Of a stretch of DNA of 64,000 bases, positions 8,757 through 17,218 are shown one piece after another. Within the stretch, counting starts at the first letter, position 1. Each line of letters opens with the position of its first letter. Position numbers and translations under genes: made by a program. A model generated the notes under the pieces. That model saw only the letters and a program-made list of their open reading frames with translations. It did no database searches and was not told where the DNA came from. The stretch is from WQXF01 sp031552825 (GTDB lineage Bacteria; Bacillota; Clostridia; Christensenellales; Aristaeellaceae): NCBI GenBank assembly GCA_031552825.1, contig JAVBMD010000019.1, forward strand, positions 74,446 through 138,445, in the 5' to 3' direction.

Positions 8757-9469
8757 TTCTCGATCCTTTCACAGTGACCGTTATGCGGCGCATAGGTAAC
8801 GGTGGGCGCGGCCCAGCGCGCGGCGTTGTCCAAAATGCGACGCACCTCGGGCTGGAAGTAGACCGGGAAGGTCTCATGCCCGGGCTGGAAATAGAACACG
8901 CGCCCCAACCCGCGCCGCCAGCAGCAGCCGGAGCGGAAAATCTCGCCGCCCGGGAACCAGCTGACGAACACCAGCTCGTCAGGCGCGGGAATCTCGAAGT
9001 GCTCGCCGTAGGTTTCCTCGTGGGGGATGTCGATATAGTCGGTTAGCCCGGCGGCGATGGGGTGGCTGGGGTCCATCGTCCACAGGCGGCACAGCTCGCC
9101 ATCCTCGCGCCAGCGAAGGCTCAGCGTGCGCGTACCCATCAGACGGTGGAAGATCTTAGAGGCGTGCGCCGAGTGCAGGCAAATCAACCCCATGCCGTCG
9201 AGCACGCGCTGCTGCACGCGCTCTACCACGGCGTCGGCCACCGCGTCGTGGGCGATATGCCCCCACCAGAGCAGCACGTCGGTTTCGTCCAGCACCTGCT
9301 GGGTCAGGCCATGCTCCGGCATGTCCAGCGTGGCGGTGTGTACGGAAATGTCCTTCGCTTCCTGCCAAATTCCCGCGATGGCGGTATGAATGCCCTCGGG
9401 GTAAACCGACCGAACCTTTTCGTCCTCCAGCTCCTGCCGGTATTCGCTCCAGACGGTGATGCGCAGCAT
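8753..9469 (-). CDS. ThuA-like domain protein
   Basis: A 238-residue ThuA-family protein (class I glutamine-amidotransferase-like fold). Typical marks are VWSEYRQE at the start, DVLLWWGHIAHD, GLICLHSAHASKIF, HEETYGEHFEIP and GRVFYFQPGHETFPVY. ThuA proteins are tied to trehalose or other disaccharide use in some bacteria, but the biochemical activity is poorly known. ATG at 9469 follows AAAGGAGG on the minus strand; the longer open frame beyond it is an overlap with other genes. It overlaps the M23 gene by 4 bases. The pairing of ThuA with a peptidoglycan peptidase is not one I recognise. Confidence 0.85.
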   Translation of the reverse strand: MLRITVWSEYRQELEDEKVRSVYPEGIHTAIAGIWQEAKDISVHTATLDMPEHGLTQQVLDETDVLLWWGHIAHDAVADAVVERVQQRVLDGMGLICLHSAHASKIFHRLMGTRTLSLRWREDGELCRLWTMDPSHPIAAGLTDYIDIPHEETYGEHFEIPAPDELVFVSWFPGGEIFRSGCCWRRGLGRVFYFQPGHETFPVYFQPEVRRILDNAARWAAPTVTYAPHNGHCERIEK

Positions 9470-9506
9470 GGTGCTTCCTCCTTTTCGTTCAACCGGCGAG
9501 GAGCCG

Positions 9507-9532
9507 GATACATGAACCTGATACATGAACCT
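9507..9532. repeat. Perfect 13-bp tandem direct repeat in the thuA-helD gap
   Basis: GATACATGAACCT occurs twice back to back, 9507-9519 and 9520-9532, between the divergent thuA and helD genes. A small hairpin (CCGGC/GCCGG, 9493-9507) abuts it. It may be a regulator site or replication slippage. Confidence 0.6.
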
Positions 9533-9555
9533 TTTGACAAACCTATATTTCATTC

Positions 9556-9584
9556 TACACAAACCACGGGTTTTCCTGTATACT
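9556..9584 (+). promoter_or_regulatory. Probable promoter of helD
   Basis: TACACA at 9556-9561, a 17-base spacer, then TATACT at 9579-9584, 42 bases before the helD start. The -10 is strong and the -35 matches four of six. Confidence 0.5.
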
Positions 9585-9625
9585 ATCCCTTTACATTGGA
9601 GCGAAAACGCGGGGAGGGATGCGGC

Positions 9626-11893
9626 ATGCAGCGGAGCGCGGAGGCGGCGCACCCGGCGATGGAGGCGGAGCGCGCGCACCTTCAGGAAACCCTGACCCTC
9701 ATCGCGCACGAGCGCGCCGTGGCCGCAAAGGAGGTAGCCGGTCAGGGCGAGCTGGTCGCGCGGCTGCACCGCGAGGCCGGCGGCATGTTCAGCGCCGACG
9801 AGCAGGTGGCGGCGCAGGTGCTGGCCTTTTTGGAGCGCAGCGCGTACCACCTCTCGCTCTCGGCCAAGCGACCGTACTTTACCCGCGTCGATTTCATCCC
9901 CGAGGGAGGCGTGCTGGAGAAGCACTACATCGGCAAGTGGGGCGTGCTGCGCGGCGAGGACCTTTCTAGCGTGATCGTGGACTGGCGCTCGCCGGTGGCC
10001 AACCTGTACTATTCCGGCCAGGTTGGGCCGATGCACTACGTAACCCCCGACGGCGAGGCGCGCGGCGAGCTGGTGCTCAAGCGGCATCTCGCGGTGGAGG
10101 AGGGCGCGCTGAGCAGCGTGTTCGATACCGACGTGGTGGCGCAGGACGCTTACTTGCAGCAGGCGCTGGCGCAGGTTTCCTCGGCGCGGCTGCGCGAGAT
10201 TGTCTCCACCATCCAAGCCGAGCAGAACTACGTGATCCGGCACGAGGCGTCAAGGCCGTTGGTGGTGCAGGGCGTGGCCGGATCGGGCAAAACCACCATC
10301 GCGCTGCACCGCATCGCGTGGCTGCTCTACGCGCATCAGGACAAGATGGCGCCGGAGCAGATGCTGATTTTGGCGCCCAGCCCGATGTTTCTCGATTATA
10401 TCTCCGCCGTGCTGCCGGATCTGGGCGTGGATCGCGTTCGGCAGCATACGTATAATGGATTGCTGCTCGAATGGCTGGGCAAGGATGCGCCGCGCCTGTT
10501 GCCCGACGACGCGCTGGAGTGCGTGCTGGATCAGGATCCGGTTGCGCGCGCCGCCACCACCCAGCGATTGCGCTACATGGGTTCGCTGCGCTTTCGCGAC
10601 GCGCTGCGGCGGTACGTGGACGGGTTGGAGCAACGCATCGTGCCCGAGGGCGAGATTCGCTTTGGCCCGGTTCGGCTCTTCGCCGAGGAGGACGTGCGCC
10701 GCATCATCACGCGGGAGTTGGCGGGCTTCCCGCTGCGGCGTCGTGTAGAGGAGTTCGGCAAGTACGTGAAGCGCGGGCTGGGCGGCGCGCTGGCGCAGGT
10801 GGAGGCGTGGCTAAACAAAACCTGCGAGCAGCGCGTGCAGGCCATCGTGTCTGCCCAGGCCGACAGCGCGGAGCGCAGGCGGCGGCTGACCCAGCTCTAC
10901 GACAGCCGGGATCAGCGCATCGCCGAGGCCAAGGCGGCGGCCAAGACCTTCGTGAAAGATACGCTGGCGCGCTTCCCGGCGTTGGAGCCGCTGGCGGTTT
11001 ACGCCGATTTTCTGCTCGGGGAGCCGCCGGAAGCGTTGCTGCCCGAGGAGCGCGAGGCGTGGGTGTTGGCGGCGCAAACCGCTAAGGAAGCGCTGGAGGC
11101 AAAGCGCGCCCGCACCGAGGATTTGCCCGCGCTGTGCATGCTGCACCGTGCCATCGTCGGATGGCCTAGGCAGGATCTGCGCCACATCGTCATCGACGAG
11201 GCGCAGGATCTTTCGCCCATCCAGGTGGCGTTTTTGCAGGAGGTGGCGGGCAATACCTCCTTCACCATCGTCGGCGATCTGATGCAGGGGGTACACGCCC
11301 ATCGCGGCCTGCAAAGTTGGGCGGAATTGGTGCAGGGGGTGTTCGGCGGCGAGGCGACGTATCATCAGCTGGTCACCAGCTACCGAAACACCATCGAGAT
11401 TATGGCATACGCTACCCGCGCGGCCGCAAGGCACCCCGCGCCGGATCAAGTGGCGGCGCGGCCGGTGTTGCGCCACGGACCGGAGCCGGAGGTGCGGGGC
11501 TTTAGCGCCCGGAAGGAGCGCGACGCGGCGCTTGCTGAGCGGGTGGAGGCGTGGCGCGGCGAAGGATTCGTGTCCATCGCGCTGATCGGCAGGGACGCAG
11601 CGGAATGCCGTGCGCTGCACAAGGCGCTGCCGGAGCGGCTGGGCGCAAAGCTGGTGCTCGACGAGCGCGCCGGGTTTGAAAGCGGCCTGCTGGTGATTCC
11701 GGCGACGCTGGTCAAGGGTTTGGAGTTCGACTGTGTGCTGATGCCCGATGTGAGCGCGGCGCGGTGGGCGGACGCGGCGCTGGAGACGCGGCTTTTGTAT
11801 GTGTGCCTTACGCGGCCGCTGCATCGGCTGGCCTGCTATCATGTCGGGGAGAAGAGCGCGCTGCTGCCGGAAGGGACGGAGGGAGCTTTATGA
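9626..11893 (+). CDS. helD: HelD-type RNA polymerase recycling helicase (UvrD/Rep-like)
   Basis: A 755-residue superfamily 1 ATPase of HelD type (B. subtilis HelD is 774 residues). The charged helical N-terminus (about 1-75) corresponds to the arm that enters the RNA polymerase secondary channel. Walker A is GVAGSGKTTIALHRIAWLLY near residue 220. HIVIDEAQDLSPIQVAFL is motif II, TSYRNTIEIM and LVKGLEFDCVLMPD are later helicase motifs. HelD removes RNA polymerase from nucleic acid and helps recycling. ATG 9626 follows GGGGAGGG; the frame is open upstream but without a plausible start. It overlaps the M1 peptidase gene by 4 bases (ATGA). Confidence 0.88.
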   Translation: MQRSAEAAHPAMEAERAHLQETLTLIAHERAVAAKEVAGQGELVARLHREAGGMFSADEQVAAQVLAFLERSAYHLSLSAKRPYFTRVDFIPEGGVLEKHYIGKWGVLRGEDLSSVIVDWRSPVANLYYSGQVGPMHYVTPDGEARGELVLKRHLAVEEGALSSVFDTDVVAQDAYLQQALAQVSSARLREIVSTIQAEQNYVIRHEASRPLVVQGVAGSGKTTIALHRIAWLLYAHQDKMAPEQMLILAPSPMFLDYISAVLPDLGVDRVRQHTYNGLLLEWLGKDAPRLLPDDALECVLDQDPVARAATTQRLRYMGSLRFRDALRRYVDGLEQRIVPEGEIRFGPVRLFAEEDVRRIITRELAGFPLRRRVEEFGKYVKRGLGGALAQVEAWLNKTCEQRVQAIVSAQADSAERRRRLTQLYDSRDQRIAEAKAAAKTFVKDTLARFPALEPLAVYADFLLGEPPEALLPEEREAWVLAAQTAKEALEAKRARTEDLPALCMLHRAIVGWPRQDLRHIVIDEAQDLSPIQVAFLQEVAGNTSFTIVGDLMQGVHAHRGLQSWAELVQGVFGGEATYHQLVTSYRNTIEIMAYATRAAARHPAPDQVAARPVLRHGPEPEVRGFSARKERDAALAERVEAWRGEGFVSIALIGRDAAECRALHKALPERLGAKLVLDERAGFESGLLVIPATLVKGLEFDCVLMPDVSAARWADAALETRLLYVCLTRPLHRLACYHVGEKSALLPEGTEGAL

Positions 11894-13377
11894 AAGAGCG
11901 GGGGATCCTGTATCGCGGCCTATGCGTGTCGCTGTGCCTTGCGTTCTGCTTTACTTGCGGCGCGGCCTTTGCCGCCGAAGCGCCGCCAGCCTCGGCCGCG
12001 CTGTTGGAGGCGGCAAGCGATCTGGATCGGTACGAAATCGAAGCGGTGTTTCATCCGGACAGCGCCACGCTGGCCTGCGTGCAGCGCGTGTGGTACCGGA
12101 ACCGTGGCGGGCAGCCGCTCAACAACCTGTACTTTCACGCCTACGCCAACGCCTTCAAGCGCGAGCAAACCGCACCGCCCACCGGCGGCGGGGAGGTGAA
12201 CGAAAGCCTGTATCCGCGCGGCTTCGATCCGGGAGAGATCGCCTTTTCCGGCGTGAAGGTGGGCGGGAGGCCGGTGGCTTTCGCTGTGCAGGGCGCCGAC
12301 GAGGCGGTGCTGCGTGTGCCGGTCGGGCTGCTTCAGCCCGGCGAGGAAGCGGCGCTGGAGTTTGCCTACACGCTGCGCATCCCCATTTGCAACTACCGCT
12401 TTGGCCGTGGTACCGGCGATATCTGGACGCTGGGCAATGTGTTTCCCATCGCTGCCATGCTGGAGGAGGGAACTTGGCGGCTGGATCCGTACATCGAGAT
12501 CGGCGATCCCTTCTTCAGCGCCTGCGCCAACTATACCGTTACGCTGGAGGCGCCCGAGGGGTACGCGGTGGCGTCCAGCGGCGCGCTGCGCCAACGGAGC
12601 GCGGAGAACGGCGTACAGCGCCTGCGCTTCGAGCTGCCTGCCGCCCGGGATTTCGCGCTGGTGATTAGCAAAAACTACAAGGTGGCGCGGGATACGGTGG
12701 ATGGCGTACAGGTGCTTTCCTACGCCACAACCGACCGCAAGGCCAAGGACGCGCTGGCCTTTGCCAAGGATGCGCTGCGCACCCTCAACGCGTTGTTCGC
12801 GCCGTATCCATATCCCTCGTTCACCGTGGCCGAGGTGGATCTGGGCGACTATGGCGGCATGGAGTATCCCGGCTTGGTAATGATCGATGAGCCGCAGTAT
12901 GCCTCGCGGGATACGCTGGAGTATGTCGTTGTGCATGAGACGGCGCATCAATGGTGGTACGCGCAGGCGGGCAACGATCAGGTGCGCGAGCCGTGGCTCG
13001 ACGAGGCGCTGACCGAATACGCCACGCTGCTCTACTATGAGCGCGTGCATGGGGCGGATCGCTTTGCGGAGCTGATCGAACGGCAGGTGGAACCGGCGCT
13101 GCGCGTGACGCTGCCCGGCGTGAGCATCGGCAGCGGCATCGATCAGTTTGGCTCCGGGTCGGAGTACAGCATCTTGGTCTACCATCGCGGCGCGGGCATG
13201 CTGCACGGCCTGCGCGAGGCGGTGGGGGAGGAGACCTTCCTGCGCATCCTGCGCACGTATCTGGAGCGGTACCGCTTCGGCATCGGCACGCGGGCGGATT
13301 TCATCCGCGTCGCGAACGAGGTCAGCGGCAGCAACTGGCAGGGCTATTTCGACGACTATTTGGATACCGCTTCGTGA
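11890..13377 (+). CDS. Secreted M1-family metallopeptidase
   Basis: A 495-residue gluzincin. A signal peptide covers about residues 1-32 (cleavage near AFAAEA). An N-terminal beta domain is followed by the catalytic domain with GGMEYPGLVM (the exopeptidase-type motif) and HETAHQWWY near residue 355. A glutamate about 18 residues later in WLDEALTEY completes HExxH-E zinc binding. Length is short for M1 because the C-terminal helical domain is reduced, as in other bacterial secreted M1 proteins. The start overlaps the helD stop, so it is translationally coupled to a cytoplasmic helicase, an odd pairing. Substrate unknown. Confidence 0.85.
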   Translation: MKERGILYRGLCVSLCLAFCFTCGAAFAAEAPPASAALLEAASDLDRYEIEAVFHPDSATLACVQRVWYRNRGGQPLNNLYFHAYANAFKREQTAPPTGGGEVNESLYPRGFDPGEIAFSGVKVGGRPVAFAVQGADEAVLRVPVGLLQPGEEAALEFAYTLRIPICNYRFGRGTGDIWTLGNVFPIAAMLEEGTWRLDPYIEIGDPFFSACANYTVTLEAPEGYAVASSGALRQRSAENGVQRLRFELPAARDFALVISKNYKVARDTVDGVQVLSYATTDRKAKDALAFAKDALRTLNALFAPYPYPSFTVAEVDLGDYGGMEYPGLVMIDEPQYASRDTLEYVVVHETAHQWWYAQAGNDQVREPWLDEALTEYATLLYYERVHGADRFAELIERQVEPALRVTLPGVSIGSGIDQFGSGSEYSILVYHRGAGMLHGLREAVGEETFLRILRTYLERYRFGIGTRADFIRVANEVSGSNWQGYFDDYLDTAS

Positions 13378-13391
13378 TTTTGCGCAAAGCG

Positions 13392-13421
13392 TTGCGCCGG
13401 TGTATTGTTTCGGCGTATAAT
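13392..13421 (+). promoter_or_regulatory. Promoter of the YdjI/YdjG-like pair
   Basis: TTGCGC at 13392-13397, an 18-base spacer, then TATAAT at 13416-13421, about 42 bases before the start. Confidence 0.6.
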
Positions 13422-13462
13422 GAGGAGAATAGTGAAACGTTCGGGCGAAAAGGAGGGTGCGC

Positions 13463-14518
13463 ATGGGCATCGGCAGCTTTATCCGTGGCCAATTTATCGA
13501 CATCATCGAGTGGAAAGAGGATGACCGGGACACCATCGTCCATCGCTTTGAAGACAACAACCGGCAGATCATGATGGGCGCGCAGCTCACGGTGCGGCCT
13601 TCGCAGGTGGCGGTGTTTGTCAACGAGGGCAAGATCGCCGACGTATACGGCCCCGGCCGTTACGAGCTGACCACCCAGAACATGCCGTTGCTTACCGTGC
13701 TGCAAGGATGGAAGTACGGCTTCGATTCACCCTTTGTTTGCGATGTGTACTTTGTCAACACCCGCCAGTTTGTCGATGTGAAGTGGGGTACCGCCAACCC
13801 GGTGATGATGCGCGACGCCGAGTTTGGCATGATCCGCCTGCGCGCCTTCGGCGTGTTCTCCTTCCGCGTGGAGGAGCCAGCGAAGCTCATCGAGGAGGTG
13901 GCGGGCGTCGGCGCGCGGTGCGCGGTGGAGGATATTGCCGGTCAGTTGCGGCGCAACATCGTATCGGTGCTCAGCGACACCATCGCCGAGAGCAAGATCG
14001 CCGCGCTGGATTTGGCGGCGAATTATACCGAGCTGGGCGCGTCGGTTTGCGGTCGCATGCAGCCATCCTTTGCGCCCATAGGGCTATCGCTCACCGGGCT
14101 GACTATCGAGAACATCTCGCTGCCGCCGGAGGTCGAGGAGATCATCGACAAGCGCACCTCGATGGGCGTGGTGGGCAACATGCAGCAGTTTACCCAGTTC
14201 CAAACCGCGCAGGCCATCGGCGACTTCGCCAACAATCCCTCCGGCGGCGGTGTGGCCGGTATGGGCGCGGCGCTGGGCGTGGGGCAGGCTATGGGCAGCG
14301 CGATGAACGCGATGAATGCGATGAGCGGCGCGCAACCGGCGGCTTCGGCGCCTGCCGCGCCGACGGGCGTGCCCTGCGCGGCTTGCGGCAAGGCGATGCC
14401 GGAGGGCGCGGCGTTCTGCCCGCACTGCGGCAAGCCGACGGCGCCGGTTTGCGCGGGCTGCGGCGAGGGCATCCCGGCAGGCAGCGCCTTCTGCCCCAAG
14501 TGCGGTGCCAAGCAATGA
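13463..14518 (+). CDS. SPFH-domain protein with C-terminal zinc ribbons (YdjI-like)
   Basis: A 351-residue protein. About residues 1-245 form an SPFH/virion-core-like domain (GAQLTVRPSQVAVFV, GRYELTTQNMPLL, IENISLPPEVEEIIDKRTSMG). A Gly/Ala/Met-rich linker follows. Then come two double-CxxC zinc ribbons (CAACGKAMPEGAAFCPHCG and CAGCGEGIPAGSAFCPKCG). This is the layout of B. subtilis YdjI, a membrane-microdomain protein linked to the PspA-type envelope stress response. ATG 13463 is preferred to GTG 13457, which overlaps AAGGAGG. It overlaps the next gene by 4 bases, as partners often do. Confidence 0.83.
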   Translation: MGIGSFIRGQFIDIIEWKEDDRDTIVHRFEDNNRQIMMGAQLTVRPSQVAVFVNEGKIADVYGPGRYELTTQNMPLLTVLQGWKYGFDSPFVCDVYFVNTRQFVDVKWGTANPVMMRDAEFGMIRLRAFGVFSFRVEEPAKLIEEVAGVGARCAVEDIAGQLRRNIVSVLSDTIAESKIAALDLAANYTELGASVCGRMQPSFAPIGLSLTGLTIENISLPPEVEEIIDKRTSMGVVGNMQQFTQFQTAQAIGDFANNPSGGGVAGMGAALGVGQAMGSAMNAMNAMSGAQPAASAPAAPTGVPCAACGKAMPEGAAFCPHCGKPTAPVCAGCGEGIPAGSAFCPKCGAKQ

Positions 14519-15621
14519 CTCCGCAGGATGCCGTCCAAACCGAGCAAACCCGCATCTTTCCCTGCCCGAGCTGCGGCGCGGACATGCAGTACAGCGCGGC
14601 GAAGGGGATGCTATGCTGTGCGCACTGCGGCAACGAACAGCCGGTGGAAACCCCTGCGCAGTGGACGGCGGAGGAGCATACCGATTTTGACGAGGAGAAG
14701 AATCAGCACAAGTGGGAGGGCAAGCGGCAGATCGGCTGCGAATCTTGCGGCGGAAGCTGGGTGGTGGATGCCACGGAAGCCGCCTCGCAATGCCCGTTTT
14801 GCGGCCGCGCGCATGTTGTGGAGCAGGCTGCCGACATGCGCGAGCCCGACGCGGTGATCCCCTTCGCCATCGACGAAAAGGAAGCGCTGCGCCGCTTTAA
14901 GGAGTGGCTGAAAAAGCGGCGCATGTCGCCGCGGGCGCTGCGCGAGGAAGCCGCTTCCGGCCATTGGCGCGGCGTGTACTATCCCTACTGGACCTACGAC
15001 GCGAATACCGCCACCGACTATACCGCCGACGCCGGACACTACTACTACGTGACCGAGACCCGCACGCGGGTGGTAAATGGGAAGACCGAAACCTATACCG
15101 AACAGGTGCGCCATACGCGCTGGGAGCGGACGAGCGGCCGGGTGACAAGGCTCTTTGACGACATCCTGATCCGTGCCGTGCGGCTGGTGGAAAAGGCCGC
15201 CGCGCCCGAGCAGTTCGATCTTTCGGCGCTCAAGCCATACCTGCCGCAGTTTCTTAGCGGCTTTCTGGCGCGGCGCTATGAGATCGACCTGCGCGAGGGC
15301 TTCGCGCAGGCGCGGCAGATGATGGATGCGCAGATTCACGAGGACATCATCCGCGACGTGGCCGCCGACGAGGTGCGCGTGACCGGCGCGCACACCGAGG
15401 TATATGATACCAGCTACAAGCACATCCTGCTGCCGCTGTGGAGCGATTGCTACACCTACCGCGGCAAGCGGTACGATGTGTGGGTCAATGGGCAGACCGG
15501 GCGCGTATCCGGCAAAGCGCCGCTGAGCCCGTGGAAGGTGGCGTTCTGCGTGCTGCTGGGCATCGCGGCGGTGGCGGGGTTGGTGTACTTGGTGCAGTGG
15601 ATTGCGCCCTATGTGGAATAA
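14515..15621 (+). CDS. Zinc-ribbon membrane protein (YdjG-like)
   Basis: A 368-residue protein. The N-terminus has two rubredoxin-like zinc ribbons (CPSCGADMQY..CCAHCG, then CESCGGSW..CPFCG, residues about 17-110). A globular middle contains WRGVYYPYWTYDA and a Tyr-rich stretch. A single membrane helix sits near the C-terminus (about 340-362). This matches YdjG, which works with YdjI and YdjH in B. subtilis to hold PspA at the membrane. The ATG overlaps the YdjI-like stop, so the two are co-translated. No PspA or YdjH gene is adjacent here. Function by analogy only. Confidence 0.8.
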   Translation: MTPQDAVQTEQTRIFPCPSCGADMQYSAAKGMLCCAHCGNEQPVETPAQWTAEEHTDFDEEKNQHKWEGKRQIGCESCGGSWVVDATEAASQCPFCGRAHVVEQAADMREPDAVIPFAIDEKEALRRFKEWLKKRRMSPRALREEAASGHWRGVYYPYWTYDANTATDYTADAGHYYYVTETRTRVVNGKTETYTEQVRHTRWERTSGRVTRLFDDILIRAVRLVEKAAAPEQFDLSALKPYLPQFLSGFLARRYEIDLREGFAQARQMMDAQIHEDIIRDVAADEVRVTGAHTEVYDTSYKHILLPLWSDCYTYRGKRYDVWVNGQTGRVSGKAPLSPWKVAFCVLLGIAAVAGLVYLVQWIAPYVE

Positions 15622-15644
15622 TCGGGCAGTAATTTGCATACAAA

Positions 15645-15678
15645 CCGCGCGGGAAGGCAAGAAAAACCGCCCGCGCGG
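15645..15678. other. GC-rich hairpin after the YdjG-like gene
   Basis: CCGCGCGGG at 15645-15653 pairs with CCCGCGCGG at 15670-15678. No T-run follows on either strand, so termination would be Rho-dependent or weak. A stabilising 3' hairpin is the simplest reading. Confidence 0.5.
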
Positions 15679-15724
15679 CGTTGAATAATTGGAAAAACCA
15701 GTGATTGCATAGGGAGTGATCGTG

Positions 15725-16918
15725 ATGGAGCCGATGCGCGCGATGGTTGCGTATCTGATGATGGTGCTGATGACGGGGAGCGCTGGCGGGAATCTGCCTG
15801 CTGCGCCTGCGCCCGCAGCGCCGACCGCCTCGGTGGTGATCGAAACCGATCAGTTGGCGCCGGGGATTCACCGCATGCTGTGGCGGGGCATGAAGGGCAA
15901 CGATGTGAAGCTGATGCAGCTGCGCATGATCGAGCTGGGTTACCTGACCGGCAAGGCCGACGGCGACTTTGGCGGCCAAACCGAGCAGGCGCTCAAGCGC
16001 TTTCAGTTTTATCACAGCTTGATTGAAGATGGCATGGCCGGAGCCGACACGCTGCGCGTCATGTTCTCGACCTCGGCGGTCGTTGCGCCGCCGGAGGTGG
16101 AGCCGACGTTGCCGCCGCCTCCGCCCACGCTGCCCCCAGTGAGTGCGCCGCCCACCGCCGAGCCGAGCCTTCCGCCCGCGCCGCCGACATTTGCGCCCGC
16201 TACGCTAGCGCCAGCGACGCAGGTACCTGCCACGCAGATACCCGCTACACCAGCGCCCGCGACGCAGGTGCCCGCTACACTAGCGCCCGCTACGCTAGTG
16301 CCTGCGACGCCGCTGCCGGAAACCCCGGCTCCGCCGACGCTTGCGCCGGAGGTTCCGACCGAGGCGCCTACCGAGATCCCTACCGAGACACCGATTGAAG
16401 TGCCTACCGAGACGCCGACCGCCACCCCGGAGATGACCACGCCCTCGCCGGTGCCGCCGACGATGGCGCCCGGTTCGCCGCTGATTCCCGTCGTGCCGCG
16501 CCCGGAGATCCTCGTGGTGATGGATGGCGTGGTGCTGCCGGTCGTAGCAGTGCAGGACGCGCAGGGACAGCATTGGCTGCTCCCCTACCTCACCCTCGGC
16601 GATATCTTGGGCTACACCGCCACGGTGTTGGAGGAATCCGGCTCGTTTACCTTCCAGCTTGAGCGGCTGAATCCGGAAACCGGGGAGAGCCTAGAGGAGA
16701 TCGGCCTGAGCTTCAGCGTGGGTGAGGATGGCCAGCCCACCGTGGCCATGCTGCTCAAGAACGACAATGTTTCGCTGCTCGACGCCGATATCCAGCTCAT
16801 TCTGGATGAAAACACCCTGTATGTGCCAATCGAGTTTGTGCAGCGGGTGCTGGGCTACGCGGCGGTGGTCGACGGCGCGGGGATTCACCTTGCGCCGATG
16901 GAAACGCCCGCTCCGTAA
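15725..16918 (+). CDS. Secreted protein: peptidoglycan-binding domain, Pro/Thr stalk, copper-amine-oxidase-N-like domain
   Basis: A 397-residue protein. After a weak signal-like start, residues about 40-115 form a peptidoglycan-binding 1 domain (LWRGMKGNDVKLMQLRMIELGYL, KADGDFGGQTEQALKRFQ; written here as separate motifs). About 125-265 is a low-complexity stalk of PATLAPATQVPAT-type units turning into PTEIPTETP units. About 270-390 resembles the copper-amine-oxidase N-terminal (stalk) domain (LVVMDGVVLPVV, LYVPIEFVQRVLGYAA). It is probably wall-attached. ATG 15725 is chosen after AGGGAG; GTG codons at 15716 and 15722 are in frame. Function unknown. Confidence 0.7.
   Translation: MEPMRAMVAYLMMVLMTGSAGGNLPAAPAPAAPTASVVIETDQLAPGIHRMLWRGMKGNDVKLMQLRMIELGYLTGKADGDFGGQTEQALKRFQFYHSLIEDGMAGADTLRVMFSTSAVVAPPEVEPTLPPPPPTLPPVSAPPTAEPSLPPAPPTFAPATLAPATQVPATQIPATPAPATQVPATLAPATLVPATPLPETPAPPTLAPEVPTEAPTEIPTETPIEVPTETPTATPEMTTPSPVPPTMAPGSPLIPVVPRPEILVVMDGVVLPVVAVQDAQGQHWLLPYLTLGDILGYTATVLEESGSFTFQLERLNPETGESLEEIGLSFSVGEDGQPTVAMLLKNDNVSLLDADIQLILDENTLYVPIEFVQRVLGYAAVVDGAGIHLAPMETPAP
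16195..16320 (+). repeat. In-gene tandem repeat encoding PAT units
   Basis: Imperfect 12-base units of the type GCGCCCGCTACG repeat through the stalk region, encoding x-P-A-T steps. Such arrays change length by slippage. Confidence 0.7.
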
Positions 16919-16932
16919 GGAGAATTCCCGCC

Positions 16933-16961
16933 TTGACTTTCGCGGCACGATGCCGTACAGT
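16933..16961 (+). promoter_or_regulatory. Promoter of the mgtE leader
   Basis: TTGACT at 16933-16938, a 17-base spacer, then TACAGT at 16956-16961. It predicts a 5' leader of about 250 bases before mgtE. Confidence 0.6.
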
Positions 16962-16967
16962 ATGGAA

Positions 16968-17125
16968 GGAGAAAAAAGCGTTCAAACGGAGGTGACAAGC
17001 GTGGACGAACAGGGTCATGACACGGGCATTCCGCGAAGTAGTACGCGGGAGACGGCGTCCACGCTTATAGGCTCCTTTCGGTATGCCTTGGCGTAGAGGT
17101 CTCTTTTCGCGTGTTGTGCGGAGTC
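16968..17125 (+). ncRNA. Structured mgtE leader, possible metal-sensing element
   Basis: A perfect 11-bp long-range helix, AAGCGTGGACG at 16997-17007 with CGTCCACGCTT at 17056-17066, encloses a hairpin CCGCG/CGCGG (17031-17035 with 17044-17048). A strong terminator follows at 17126-17162 and mgtE starts at 17219. Promoter, structured RNA, terminator and Mg transporter together indicate conditional termination. The M-box is the known mgtE riboswitch. Beyond short words such as AGGTGA and TATGCC I cannot find its consensus, so this may be divergent or another type. Confidence 0.5.
17001..17096 (+). CDS. Possible 31-codon leader ORF in the mgtE leader
   Basis: A GTG start at 17001 lies 8 bases after GGAGG (16988-16992). 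It opens a 31-residue frame beginning MDEQGHDTGIPRSS and ending with TAG at 17094-17096, 30 bases before the terminator. Its start codon is inside the 5' arm of the 11-bp helix, so folding would hide it, and translation would open the helix. Leader ORFs such as mgtL and corL control Mg transporters in enteric bacteria. Here this is only an inference, and a pure riboswitch with a chance ORF is equally possible. Confidence 0.35.
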   Translation: MDEQGHDTGIPRSSTRETASTLIGSFRYALA

Positions 17126-17162
17126 CCGGGTCTGGAGTCACCAATCTCCAGCCCGGTTTTTT
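17126..17162 (+). terminator. Intrinsic terminator upstream of mgtE (attenuator)
   Basis: CCGGGTCTGGAG at 17126-17137 pairs with CTCCAGCCCGG at 17146-17156, followed by TTTTTT. It lies 57 bases before the mgtE start, in the same direction. Confidence 0.85.
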
Positions 17163-17218
17163 GTGTCGCTAGATCGGGCGGCGCGCCGGGCGAACCCACC
17201 GAAAGGAGCGGATTCGTC

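Noticed and set aside
9062..9625. An open frame extending helD upstream by about 190 codons
   Set aside because: It lies opposite thuA and uses no good ribosome site. ATG 9626 has GGGGAGGG and matches the HelD N-terminus.
16968..17125. A canonical M-box magnesium riboswitch before mgtE
   Set aside because: The conserved inner M-box words (such as GCTGCTGCCC and ACGCCAA) are not seen. It is kept as an unassigned structured leader.
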